Source: Meconema thalassinum (lineage: Eukaryota > Arthropoda > Insecta > Orthoptera > Tettigoniidae). From it: a stretch of 64,000 bases of DNA. Position 1 is the first letter of the stretch, and the number at the start of each line of letters is the position of its first letter. Positions 46,501-57,645 of the stretch are shown in pieces. The stretch spans positions 360,264,779 through 360,328,778 of the forward strand of contig OX336393.1 of the NCBI GenBank assembly GCA_946902985.2, written 5' to 3'. The position numbers and the translations under genes are program-made. Under the pieces are notes generated by a model. It made no database searches, had not been told where the DNA came from, and saw only the letters and a list, made by a program, of their open reading frames with translations.

Positions 46501-47414
46501 ACGTGTCAGCCGTAGTGTATAATGTGGAATTTTAAACGTGTTTCTCATGTGGCGAGGAAATCACTTTTGTTGGCAGCCTTAAAGTTCCAATATCTTTCGA
46601 AGTATAACTGTGAAATTGTTCAAATCTTGTACACACCTCAATGTTATACTGCCTAATAGAATTATAATGCAGGCTGAAGTTAGCGCTTGATATCTTGACT
46701 GGTGGAAACGTTAATGTGAGCGTTTCAACTTCACCTAGTTTCGAGCAGCGTAAAATGGAACTGCTCCGAGTTCGTTCGATGCGCCGGGCTTTAACCACGC
46801 TAAAGACAACTTACTTCACTGAATCACTTGAAAATAACTATATATCACCAGAAATATATATGCGATCTGACATATGAGATCTGAGAGCTCCTCTCTCCTG
46901 TGCACGACCTTTTATCAACTTCTTAAGGGGCGTATCCATCCCTTCCATAGCCTGTTGCTGCGTCATTGCTGGAAGTTTTAACTTTGGCTATACTTGACGG
47001 ATTATCAAATTTCAAAAACTCAAAATTATTTCTTCAAAATTCCAAATCGATGCCATAACTGAAAATAGATTTCCACAAATCTGCATGCCAAAAGTAATTA
47101 AATATCGTAGTTTCAGCAATCTCCGTCTTCCTTCCAAACTATCGTTCATTGGTTCGAGTCTCTCCTCCAATAGCGTAACTTCTTCCTTAGCACAATACCT
47201 TGTTTCCTGCGACTGCGTCGTAAATCTAAGATCTTTCTCGAACAAAATCATGACGTCACCAAGAATCTCAGCTCAATCAGCCTACTGGCATCAAATCTTG
47301 CGTCATCCGTGCCTACGTCATGAATATCCACGTCACAACTATGACCTTCATAACTTTACTCATATTTGCCAATACAGCCATCGTGGTCTCAATATAATTC
47401 AATTTCCGGGGGCA
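43543..47414 (-). mobile_element. E1: TG...CA element, candidate giant solo LTR
   Basis: The element starts TGTACCCGATATCCGG and ends TTTCCGGGGGCA on the plus strand, flanked by the direct repeat GTAC (43,539-43,542, 47,415-47,418). Excising it and one GTAC restores the B consensus AATTTGGTACAAAGG exactly. It is 3,872 bp, AT-rich and has no convincing coding region. Read on the minus strand, the last ~400 bp hold AAATAAA (about 43,868), then CCCAGTCCCCGAG and AGGTAAGTAAAGGTAAG, which is a good splice-donor match; E2 shares these. TG...CA ends, a 4-bp target duplication and a polyadenylation signal fit an LTR. A non-LTR TSD-generating transposon with short ends (TG--CCCG) is the main alternative. 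Confidence 0.6.
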
Positions 47415-49328
47415 GTACAAAGGTTGCACTAGCAAAGGGTACCTCAGTGTCATGTTTTATATTGCCGCCATCTTGACGGAAACGTAATGACGGCCACCCA
47501 AATGTTCAAAGCTTAAATCAGATTACGACTAACCTAAACATCCGATCTCTACCAAACATTGCAACATCATATACATGTATGGCGGGCGTCTTTTGACTAA
47601 ACTACAAGGTCATCAGCCCAATAGGTCGCAGATGGCGGCCATGTATGTGCGCAAATCGATTCCCCGTATCAATTCAAACACGGTGAAAACGATTTGAACA
47701 AAGAGCACCTCAGTGCCATGTTTCATATCGCCGCAACATTGACGAAAACGTAAGGGCGGCCACCCAAATTTTATAAGCTTAAATCAAATTACGACCAACC
47801 TAATCATCTGATCTCTACCAAATTTTGCAACAACATACCCTTTTATGGGAAGCATCTTTTGACTGACCTACAAGGTCATCTGCCCAATAGTTTGCAGATA
47901 GTGCCCATGTATTGTGCAAATCGATTCACCGTATCTATCCAAACACGGTGAAACCGAATTGAACGAAATTTGGTACAGAGGTAGTACTAGCAACGGGCAC
48001 CTCAGGGTCATGTTTTATATTGCCGCCATACTGACGAAAACGTAATGGTGGCCACCCAAATTTTGAAAGGTCAAATCATATTACGATCAACCTAATCATG
48101 TGATCTCTACCAAATTTTGCAACGTTATACCTTTATATATGAAGAATCTTTTAAATGAAATACAAGGTCATCAGCCCAATAATTTGCGGATGGCGGCCAT
48201 GTATGTGTGCAAATCGATTCCCCCTATGTATTCAAACACGGTGAAACCGAATTGGACGAAATTTGATACAGAGGTAGCACTCGCAAGAGGCACCTCATTG
48301 TCATGTGTTAGATCGCCGCCATCTTGCCGGAAACGTAATGGCAGCTACCCAAATGTTGAAAGCTTAAATTAAATTACGACCTACCTAATCATCTGATCTC
48401 TACTAAATTTTGTAACAACATACCTTTATATGGTAAGCATCTTTTGACCAATCTACAATGTCATCAGCCCAACAGAGTGTAGATAACGGCCATGTATGTG
48501 TGCAAATCGATTCCGCCTATCAATTCAAACACCGTAAAACCGAATTGAACGAAATTTGGTACAGAGGTAGCACACGTAAAATGAAACTCAGTGTCATGTT
48601 TTATATCACCGCCATCTTGACGAAAACGTAATGGCGGCCACCCAAATGTCAAAAGCTTAAATCAAATTACGACCAACCTAATCATGTGAGTTCTACTAAA
48701 TTTAGCAACAAGATACCTTTATGTGAGATGCGTTCTTTGACCAAGCTATAAAGTCATCAGCCTAATAGTTTGCATATGGCGGCCATGCATGTGTGCAAAT
48801 CCATTCCCCCTATCAATTCACACACGGTAAAACCGAATTGAATGAAATTAGGTACAGAGGTAGCACTAGCAAAAGGCACCTCAGTGTCATATTTTATATC
48901 GCCGCCATCTCGACGGAAACAGAATGGCGGCCACCCAAATGTTAAAAGTTTAAATCAAATTACGACCAACCTAATAATTTGATCTCTATCAAATTTTGCA
49001 ACAACATACCTTTTTGTGGGAAGCATCCATTGACTGACCTACAAGGTCATCTGCCCAATAGTTTGCAGATAGTGCCCATGTATGTGTGCAAATCGATTCA
49101 CCATATCAATTCAAACTCGGTGAAACCGAATTGTATGAAATTTTGTACCGAGTTAGCACTAGCAAAGGGCACCTCATATTCATGTTTAATATCCTTATAA
49201 CACGTTGTATTTCAACAAGCTACTACAACCAACATTCAATTATACTCCTTGGAAAGGACAAAGATTTATAACAATACCCATGCAGTTAGCAGAAAGTAGG
49301 CTCTATGATCTTTACTGAACATCTTGTT

Positions 49329-49555
49329 GTTATATGGAGCATCCATACGCTCGGGTACAGTATTGAGAATTGATCGCTATTTCATTATAATATTTCAAGT
49401 GCACGTTCAACACATTCCTGAGTGTATTAGTATGTGTCCTACCCGTGTCATCCCATGAGTTCCGATCCCACCAGTTCCTAATTCTTTAGCAGATTAACTA
49501 TGTGCTCAGCTATGGGAACTGAGCGAGTCCCGTCTGTTTCGAACACTACCTAAAC
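49329..49555. other. Unassigned stretch before a SINE
   Basis: No gene or repeat recognised. Confidence 0.4.
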
Positions 49556-49892
49556 ACCGGGTGAGTTAGCCGTGGTGGTTACGGCATGACTGATGGCAGT
49601 CGCTCACATCCGAGAGGCGAGGAGGTTCGAATCCCCCCGCCGGCAACCTTGAAGATGGTCTTCTGTGGTTTCCCATCTTCCTTCCAGGCAAATGCCGGGG
49701 TTGGTCCCTAACTATAGGCCGCAGCCGCTACCTTCCAACTCCTCGTCCTTACATTCCAACTTCCCTCCTTCCCTCCCCAATGGTACTTGTAGCTCACCCA
49801 TTGGGTGTCCGTCTCGAAGCAGCTACAAAACTGGCGAGCCGAACATGTCCCCGGACACTCCCGGCACTAAAAGCCATACGCTAAAAAAAAAA
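49556..49892 (+). mobile_element. tRNA-derived SINE with poly-A tail
   Basis: The head TTAGCCGTGGTGGTTACGG (A-box side) and the canonical B box GGTTCGAATCC precede the body (GATGGTCTTCTGTGGTTTCC, CAGGCAAATGCCGGGGTTGG, TTGTAGCTCACCCATTGGG) and an A-run at 49,883-49,893. Near-identical 11-bp repeats flank it: ACTACCTAAAC (49,545-49,555) and ACTACCTGAAC (49,893-49,903). An ORF across it is not a gene. A headless relative lies at 28,790-28,915. Confidence 0.85.
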
Positions 49893-50839
49893 ACTACCTG
49901 AACGAGTTCCAGCTTAGTTTCTACAGCAAAATTGTATTAATTTGTTTATTACTGAAACAAATAAGGTCCATTGTTAACGCCAGCCGGGAGTGCGTACCCT
50001 CCTTAATGAATTGGCTCCTCTAACAGACGGTGGCGGAGGTGGAAGGGGGGGGGGGGCTGGACGCCATGGACCGGTAGCTCCCATAAGCAGCTTTCGCCTT
50101 GTCAGTATCTGTATCAGCATGTACTGCCCCCGTAAATTGAATTATTTAGGGACTAATTGAGAGTATTTTTCGTCCCCATGGTAAAATTTAACTAGCAAAT
50201 ATAATTTCTGGAAGTGTGACACAAGAGTGTAGTGTTACAAGCTCGAGACTGTGGGAGAGCCCGATAACGTGATGTATTGCACAATGGACGCTTCTAGAAG
50301 GCTATATTTAGCATAGCAACAGCGAGTTTGGAGATTACTATTATAAATATTGTTATAAATTATGCTATTGGATCCCAGCCCAGAGCCAATGAGAACAGGT
50401 CTTATTGAAGACGGGATCAACTTAAATTACACATCATGATGAAATTATGCATTTAGGCCCTTAGAATAAGATGTTCTTATCTGGTAATGAAGTGAATAGT
50501 AAGAGAAATTATGTCTGATACTTTAAAAACCGCAGATTGGTTAATCTACGCAGTAATAAGCATTGGTAATCTACGCGCTAAAACATGGTGGGAGATTGAT
50601 ATGGCCGCCAAAATTTCGACTTGGAAGGGGAGATCCAAAGATCGAGGTTCTTATTCCAGCAGACTTTGAAGAGTGAGGAAGTGTTTTTACTGGGTTAACG
50701 GAGATCCCAAGGCTTAGTCCGAGTGCGACGACTGTCGGCTTGTGGAGACGCGAGGATAGCTAGGTGGAACGTTAGAGATCACCGCACTTCCATTCTACGT
50801 GAAGTTGCGAGGAACATTGTATTGATTATATCTTATATA

Positions 50840-52304
50840 CACACATCAAAAAAAGTTTTGCATCACATCGGTTCCCAGATCTCCGGCATATAGACGTTGA
50901 CTGTGTATATTGTATCAAAGATACAGTCCCTTTGACTGTTCATAGATGTCACTAAAACTGCTCAAAGATGTAAACAACCATGCATGAGCAGGGCCTATTA
51001 GACGGAGGGGGTACGACAGCCGATCAGTTCCAGTCATTCCACCAGGACGAAGGTACGCTGCTCATGTTGTCTGTAGTTCTACCATGCCTAGAAGGTCAAT
51101 ACCGCAGTTCGATCGCGTCCGCATTGTTACTTTGTGTCAAGAAGGGCTCTCAACAAGGGAAGTTTCCAGGCGTCTCAGAGTGAACCAAAGCGATGTTGTT
51201 CGGACATGGAGGAGGTACAGAGATACAGGAACTGTCGATGACAGGCCTCGCTCAGGCCGCCCAAGGGCTACTACTGTAGTGGATGACCGCTACTTACGGA
51301 TTGCCGCTCGGAGGAACCCTGACAGCAATGCCACCATGTTGAATAATGCGTTTCGTTCAGCCACAGGACGTCGTGTTTCAACTCAAACTGTGCGCAATAG
51401 GCTGCATGATGCGCAACTTCACTCCCGACGTCCATGGCGAGGTCCAGCTTTGCAACCCCGACACCATGCAGCGCGGTACAGATGGGCCCAACAACATGCT
51501 GAATGGACCCCACAGAATTGGTATCACGTTCTCTTCACCGATGAGTGTCGCATATGCCTTCAACCAGACAATCGTCGGAGACGTGTTTGGAGGCACCCTG
51601 GTCAGGCTGAACGTCTTAGACACACTGTCCAGCGAGTGCAGCAAGGTGGTGGTTCCCTGATGTTTTGGGGTGGCATTATGTGGGGCCGACGTACGCCACT
51701 GGTGGTCATGGAAGGCTCCGAAACGGCTTTACGATACCTGAATGACATCCTCCGACCCATAGTGCACCCATATCGGCAGAATATTGGAGAGGCATTTGTC
51801 TTCATGGACGACAATTCTCGACCTCATCGTGCACATCTTGTGAATGCGTTCCTTCAAGATAACGACATCGCTCGACTACAGTGGCCAGCATGTTCGCCAG
51901 ACATGAACCCTATCGAACATGCCTGGGATATGTTGAAAAGGGCTGTTTATGGACGTCTTGACCCACCAACCACTCTGAGAGATTTACGCCGAATTGTCGT
52001 TGAGGAGTGGAACAATTTGGACCAACAGTGTCTTGATGAACTTGTGGATAGTATGCCACGACGAATACAGGCATGCATCAATGCAAGAGGACGTGCTACT
52101 GGGTATTAGAGGTAGTGGTGTGTACTGCAATCTGGACCACAAATGCTGAAAGTCTAGCTGTATGATGGTACAACATGCAATGTGTGGGTCTCATGAGCAA
52201 TAAAACGAGCTGAAATGTTGTTTGTGTTGATCTCTATTCCCTTTGTAATTAAAGGTTCCGGAACTCTTGGAACCGAGGTGATGCAAAACTTTTTTTGATG
52301 TGTG
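50840..52304 (+). mobile_element. Complete Tc1-type DNA transposon
   Basis: The first 27 bp (CACACATCAAAAAAAGTTTT then GCATCAC) and the last 27 bp are perfect inverted repeats; similarity continues inward to about 46 bp with four mismatches. TA flanks both sides (50,838-50,839 and 52,305-52,306), the target duplication of the Tc1/mariner superfamily. At 1,465 bp with an uninterrupted transposase ORF and identical ends, it looks recent and possibly still mobile. It lies inside E2, at the start of a family G repeat. Confidence 0.95.
51084..52109 (+). CDS. Tc1-family transposase (DD34E), intact
   Basis: A 341-residue cut-and-paste transposase that binds the terminal repeats of its own element, excises it and reinserts it at TA in the nucleus. 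The start MPRRSIPQFDRVRIVTLCQEG begins the first helix-turn-helix of a paired-like DNA-binding domain; a GRPR AT-hook-like motif is at residues 58-61; the second helix-turn-helix spans about 65-110. The catalytic triad is visible: D153 in LFTDECR, D243 in FMDDNSRPH and E278 in NPIEHAWD, with 34 residues between the last two, hence DD34E. Length equals the family norm of about 340. The ORF has no frameshift or stop. Its GC content is clearly higher than that of the surrounding AT-rich repeats, suggesting recent arrival, possibly by horizontal transfer. An in-frame upstream start is less likely because homology begins at this Met. Confidence 0.95.
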   Translation: MPRRSIPQFDRVRIVTLCQEGLSTREVSRRLRVNQSDVVRTWRRYRDTGTVDDRPRSGRPRATTVVDDRYLRIAARRNPDSNATMLNNAFRSATGRRVSTQTVRNRLHDAQLHSRRPWRGPALQPRHHAARYRWAQQHAEWTPQNWYHVLFTDECRICLQPDNRRRRVWRHPGQAERLRHTVQRVQQGGGSLMFWGGIMWGRRTPLVVMEGSETALRYLNDILRPIVHPYRQNIGEAFVFMDDNSRPHRAHLVNAFLQDNDIARLQWPACSPDMNPIEHAWDMLKRAVYGRLDPPTTLRDLRRIVVEEWNNLDQQCLDELVDSMPRRIQACINARGRATGY

Positions 52305-52513
52305 TATAAAAGTGAAAGTCTGTAAGTATGTATGTATGTATGTAGGTGGGTCTGTTCCCTATACAAATCTACACCGTTCCACCAATCTCAACCAAATTTT
52401 GCATACGCATAGTATAGAACCCAGAAGGAACCGCTGGCTACATGAATTTTCGATAGTCTTTCTTATTCTTCTGATTTCGGCCCTTTTGCACTCAAGCACA
52501 GGCAAATCAAATC
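52305..52513 (-). mobile_element. Family G repeat copy beside Tc1
   Basis: The reverse of 1,382-1,605: (GTAT)n at 52,325-52,345, CTACACCGTTCCACCAATCTC, CCCAGAAGGAACCGCTGGC and CGGCCCTTTTGCACTCAAGC. The Tc1 element inserted at a TA at the TATAAAAGTGAAAGTC end of this repeat. Confidence 0.65.
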
Positions 52514-52517
52514 ATAA

Positions 52518-53923
52518 AACAAGTAGTTCCGTGAAGAACTATACAGCCTATTTTCTTATATCCTGCTCATGTTAATTGTCTCTATCAACTTACAAAATTT
52601 CAGTTTAATTGCTGTAACAGATTCGTAGATATTGAGAACCGTCTAAATATTTCATATGGTCGCCAGGATGGATTTTTATTTTTGTACTATTATATTAAGA
52701 TTATTGTGTACGTGTGGTATTCAAACTTCAATCGCATGATTAGAACACAAGAAGTAAAAACTAGATTTTAAAGGTACGCACACCAGCCATCTTGTGATTA
52801 TGCAAACAATTGAAATAAATTACATGCCAGTGGATCAACATTTGTATAAGCATTTAACGTGCAAAGTTTCACGGCACTCGGTTAGTTAATCCGCGAGAAA
52901 CGTCAATTTAAATATTTATACTTCGCGTCGCCGCCATGTTGGATTTGTGCTCACCAGGTTACTGAAAGTCCTATAGGTGAACATATGTTCATAGTCTTTA
53001 TGAAGATTTTAAAAAAACAATTTGGTTGCTGTAAAAGATTTATAGATATTGAGAACCGTCTAAATATTTCGGAAGCTCACCATTTAGGATTGTTATATGT
53101 ATAGGCCATAGAGTTATGTACCATTCAAGGACAATTATTGCCTAGCTTCATTATTCAAACTTTCACTTCGATCGCATGATTACGACACAAGAATAAAAAC
53201 TTAATTTTAAAATTTCGCACAGCCGCCATCTTGAGGTTATGTAAACAATTGAATTAAATTAGATGGCAGTGCATTACAATCTGCAAAATCATTTACTGTA
53301 CCACATTTCACTGCGCTCAGAGAGTTAAATCACGAGAAAAGTCTATTAAAATATTTCAAATTCGCTTGGTCGCCATGTTCGTTTTGTACTTGACAGGTTT
53401 ATGAAATATACATAGGTAAACTTGTATCAGTACCCTTTATCACCGTACAAAATTGCATGATGATATCTGTAATAGTTTCGGAGATATATAATGTCAGTGA
53501 AATATTTCGAACAGCCGCCATTTTGAGGTTACGTAAACAATTGAACTAAATTAGACTCCAGTGCATTACAATTTGTATAAACATTTGCTGTACCAAGTTT
53601 CATTAGGTTTGGATAGTTAATCGCGAGAAATGTCTATTTAAAAGTCTCAATTTCGCTTGACCGCCATGATGGTTTTGTAGTCACCTGGTTTTTGAAAGTC
53701 TCATAAGTGAACTTCTAGTTGTGCCCTTTATCACCGTACACAATTTCAGGGCGATATCGGTAATAGTTTCGGTGATATTGAATGCTAGTGAAATATTTCG
53801 CACAGCCGCCATGTGGATTGGTGAGACGAAACAAAATTTGAAGGGCACGGTCAAGGTCGCCGGGAATAGTGCTATGAACTTACCGAGTTTCATTGAAATC
53901 GCTCCAGCCGTTTAGATTTTATT

Positions 53924-53969
<46 letters not shown>

Positions 53970-54041
53970 GCGCGCGCACACACACACGGACAAAAGGTGA
54001 TCTCATAAGCCTAATTTTTTTCAAAATTGAAAATAGACTAA
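52518..54041 (+). mobile_element. Family A element A11 (full form)
   Basis: From AACAAGTAGTTCCGTGAAG to GAAAATAGACTAA; 1,524 bp. The terminal GGCTAA is mutated to GACTAA. The microsatellite is long here (AC)n with a CG stretch (53,929-53,988). This is the only A element in the window not interrupted by another element and not cut off, so it is a good family reference. Confidence 0.8.
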
Positions 54042-56835
54042 TAAAATATACTCATGAAGGAATGGCAAGGCAGATAGTTTCCATGGCAACATATCTCAAG
54101 TCGAGACACGGCCGACTGGATGCCAGTTTTGCTCTGAACTACCGGTTTTGAAAATGAGGATCTTTACTTAAAATCCCGTTAGTTACTCAACTGCTCGCAC
54201 AGCACTGTCAACCGAGTTTAGCATAACAAAGACTTGACCCTATCTACTTTGTCAAATACCATTCACTCACTCATTCATTCATCACGAAATCTCAGAAACC
54301 ACCGAACGGATTGGAATGAAACTTGGTATGCAGCTTCCTCAAGGGCCGCAAATGCCCTCTAAGAGAGGATTTTTGGATATTCAGGTTCTAAATGGGTGTT
54401 AAGGGGCTAGACCTACATTTCATTGAATAACAATAACTCCCGATTGGTTTCATTGGGGGATGTGATACTCGGCATACAAACTCATCATTAATAATAAAAA
54501 AGACATGTGTCTGAGGGTTTTTCGATGTGGTGTATATTATGAGGTGAAAGGGGTGAAAAGTGAGGATTGAAAGATTCCTAACGGAGCGTGTATCTCTTAA
54601 ACGATATAGGCGAGGTGTTTGAAACTCAGCGGAAAAAATCAGCATAAAAATAAGTCAATATGTGTTTGACCGCTTTTTCATAAATCCAATTTAAGGGGCC
54701 CATGGGGAGGGGAGAAATTCTGGGGGGGGGGGGGGACAGGAAAGAAAGTGTCCTAACTGATTGACCGACTGACTCACTCATCAAACTCAGGGGGTAAAAC
54801 TGCTTTAAAGTAAGTAAATAGCTTTTCGGCAGTTTTCTTTTTGATCAATCAATTTAAGGGGCTTATCGGGAGGGGTGAAATTCTGAAGAAAACAAAATTG
54901 AAAGAAAATGCCCTGACTCATTCACTCACTCATCATCGCCCAGCCAAAAATATTGAAGTTGGAAACATGGCATTTCGGGGATATGTTCGTTGTATGTCAA
55001 AACCGTACACTAAGGGAGGATTTTTGGATATTCAGGTTCTAAAGGGGTCTTAAGGGGGTTAAACCTGCATTTCTCTGAATAACAATATCTCATGAGTGGT
55101 TTCATTTGTGAATGTGATACTCGGCATATAAACTAATCATTAAAAATAAGCAGACATGTGTCTAAGGGTTTTTCGATGTGGTGTATTATTATGAGGTGAA
55201 AGGGGTGAAAAGTGGGGGGTTGAAGGATTCCTAACGGAGCGTGTAGGCCTATCTCTTAAACGACATAGGCGAGAAATTTGAAACTCAACGAAAAAAATCA
55301 GCTTAAAAAGTAAGTAAATCGGTGTTTGAACGTGTTTCCATAAATTAATTGAAGGGGACAATGGGGTGGGGTGAATTTCTGGGGGGAAAAAGGAGAGAAA
55401 GTGTCCTAACTGACTGACTAACTCACTCACTCATCAATAATAATAATAATAATAATAATAATGTTATTGGTTTTACGTCCCTTTTAACTATTCTGGCTTT
55501 TAGAGACGCCGGGGTGCAGGAATTTTGCCCCGAAGGGTATCTTTAACGTGCCAGTAAATCTACTGACACGGCTCCCTCGCATTTGCGTACCCTAAAATGC
55601 CAGCTGACTGCGCCAGGATACGAACCTGCAACCTCGGGCCCAGCAAGCGAGAACGTTACCGCTGAGCCACGCAGCCAATCTCACTCATCAAACTCAGGGG
55701 AAAAAGACAGCTTAAAATATAATTTAATAGGTGTTCAAGCGTTTTTTCATCAATCCAATTTAAGGGGCCCGTGGGGAAGGGTGAAATTCTGGTAAAAAAT
55801 AATTGAAAGAAAATGTCCTGTCTGACTCACTCACTCATCACGTCCAGCGAAAACTATTAATGTTGGAAACATGAAATTTTGGGAATATGATCCTTGTATG
55901 TCGAAAACGTCAACTAAGGAATGATTTTTGTTTATTCGGGTTTCAAAGAGGTGTTAAGGGGGTAAACGTGCATTTCATTGATTAACGATATCACATGATT
56001 TGTTTCTTTGGGGATGTGATATTCGGTATAGAAACTAATCATTAAAAATAATCAGACATATGTCTAAGGGTTTATCGATGTGGTGGATATTATGAGGTGA
56101 AAGGGGTGAAAATTGGGGTTTGAGGGATTCTTAACGGAGCGTGTATCTCTGAAACGACATTGGCGAAAAATTTGAAATTCAGCGGGAAAAACAGCTTATA
56201 ATACAAGTAAATAAGTGTTCGACCGTTTTTTCATAAATCCAATTTAAGGATCCCTTGGGGAGGGGTGAAATTCTGGGAGGAAAAACAGGAAAGAAAGTGT
56301 CCTAAATGATTGACTCACTTAGTCACACATCAAACTCAGGGGGAAAACAGCTTTAAATAAGTAAATAGGTGTTCGACCGTTTGTTTCATAAATCCAATTT
56401 AAGGGGTTCATGGGGAGGGGTGAAATTATCAAAAATAAATGAAAAAAATGTCCTGACTGACTCACTCACTCATCATCGCCCAGCCAAAATTATTGAAATT
56501 AGAAACATGAAATGTTGGGGATATGTTCGTTGTATGTCGAAAACGTCCACTAAGGAAAGAGTTTTGGATATTCAGGTTCTAAAGAGGTGTTAAGGGGGTA
56601 AACGTGCATTTCATTGAATAACAATATCTGACGAGTGGTTTCATTTGGGGATGTGATACTTGGCATATATACTAATCATTAAAAATAAGCTGACACATAT
56701 CTAATGGTTTTTCGATGTAGTGAATATTATGAGGTTAAAGGGATGAAAAGTGGGGGTTGAAAGATTCCTAACGGAGCGTGTATCTCTTAAACGACATAGG
56801 CGAGGAGTTTGAAACTCGGAGGAAATCAATCAGCT

Positions 56836-56872
<37 letters not shown>

Positions 56873-57137
56873 AATAGGTGTTCGACCGTTTTTTCATAAA
56901 TACAATTTAAGGGGCCTATGGGGAGGGGTAAAATTCTGGAAGAAAAACGTCCACTAAGGAAGGATTCTTGGATTTTCACTCACATCGACCAACCAAAACT
57001 ATTAAAGTTAGAAGAATGATATTTTGGGGATATGTTTGTTGTGTGTCGAAAACGTCTACTAAGGAGGGATTTTTGGATATTCAGGTTCTAAAGGGGTGTT
57101 AACGGGGTTAAAACTGCATTTCATTAAATAACAATAT
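54042..57137 (+). repeat. Family D1 tandem array, about 500-bp unit
   Basis: A unit with TTTGGATATTCAGGTTCTAA, ATGTGATACTCGGCATA, GTCTGAGGGTTTTTCGATG, TCCTAACGGAGCGTGTATC, CATAAATCCAATTTAAGGGG and CTGACTCACTCACTCATCA recurs with a period near 500-560 bp (starts near 54,300, 54,850, 55,700, 56,230 partial, 56,390, 56,890 partial). A SINE interrupts it at 55,437-55,679. The opposite-strand single copy is at 35,765-36,650. The ORFs are repeated with the unit and are not genes. 54,042-54,240 shows nothing recognisable. Confidence 0.75.
55437..55679 (-). mobile_element. tRNA-derived SINE with ATT tail and perfect 11-bp target duplication
   Basis: On the minus strand: head GGCTGCGTGGCTCAGCGG (A box TGGCTCAGCGG), B-box region GCAGGTTCGTATCCTGGC, body AGCTGGCATTTTAGGGTACG and CCCTTCGGGGCAAAATTCC, end GGGACGTAAAACCAATAAC, tail (ATT)n at 55,437-55,461. 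CTCACTCATCA at 55,426-55,436 and 55,680-55,690 is the target duplication in the D1 array, whose uninterrupted units provide the empty site. Same family as 41,661-41,890 but better preserved. Confidence 0.9.
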
Positions 57138-57645
57138 GACAGGACTATGACGCGAGCGAAGCGAGGCTAAAAATCAGATGGTGTGTGTCTGTGTATTACT
57201 CAATCACGCAAGTACCACTGGTCCGATATACATGAATTTTACACGGAAGTAGCTGATTTACCTGGTTAACATAAAGGTTACTTTTGATTTCAATACTTTG
57301 CACTATTTAAATATGGCGACCATTTTAGTGACGTCACTACACCCTTTTGTTTCAAACTTTCATATTTCCATTTCAAATAAAAAGAGAACGCTAAGAAATA
57401 GCAAACTTTTGATGGCATATACGAGGTTTAAAATTACATTTTCTATCCGAAAGGTATCTCCAACGGTTAGCGAGTAAAACCTAAATTTGTGCTATAAAAC
57501 ACGGTCAACGCCGAGCGTTGTAGTTGGACAAAATGTTCCATCCTTAACCTCCCTCTGCGCAGCACCTCGCCTATCCCCTATTTTAAATGTCACCTTCACA
57601 TTTTAATTTATTTATGACGCGTAGCGAAGCACGGGTACTTCAGCT
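57138..57645 (-). mobile_element. Family E repeat copy with preserved 5' end
   Basis: Reverse of 795-1,378: GTGACGTCACTACACCCTTT, AGAAATAGCAAACTTTTGATGG, GTTAGCGAGTAAAACCTAAA. On the minus strand it starts ACTAGCTGAAGTACCCGTG, CTTCGCTACGCGTC (57,645-57,613), the terminus class of many insect Helitron-like repeats. The left edge GACGCGAGCGAAGCGAGGC is a second, similar motif. Confidence 0.65.

Larger units (their letters stand above)
41908..49328 (-). mobile_element. Family B element B6, split by a C element and by E1
   Basis: The left end TTAGCCTACTTTCGATTTTAGC and the right end GAACATCTTGTT are the two B termini, 7.4 kb apart. Two insertions explain the excess: family C at 41,968-43,422 (between GAGATCAACACATAGCG and GTGTGTCTGTCTGTGC) and E1 at 43,543-47,414. 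Without them the element is about 2.1 kb with some seven modules (43,496; 47,66x; 47,93x; 48,22x; 48,51x; 48,80x; 49,10x), like B2. Non-coding. Confidence 0.8.
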
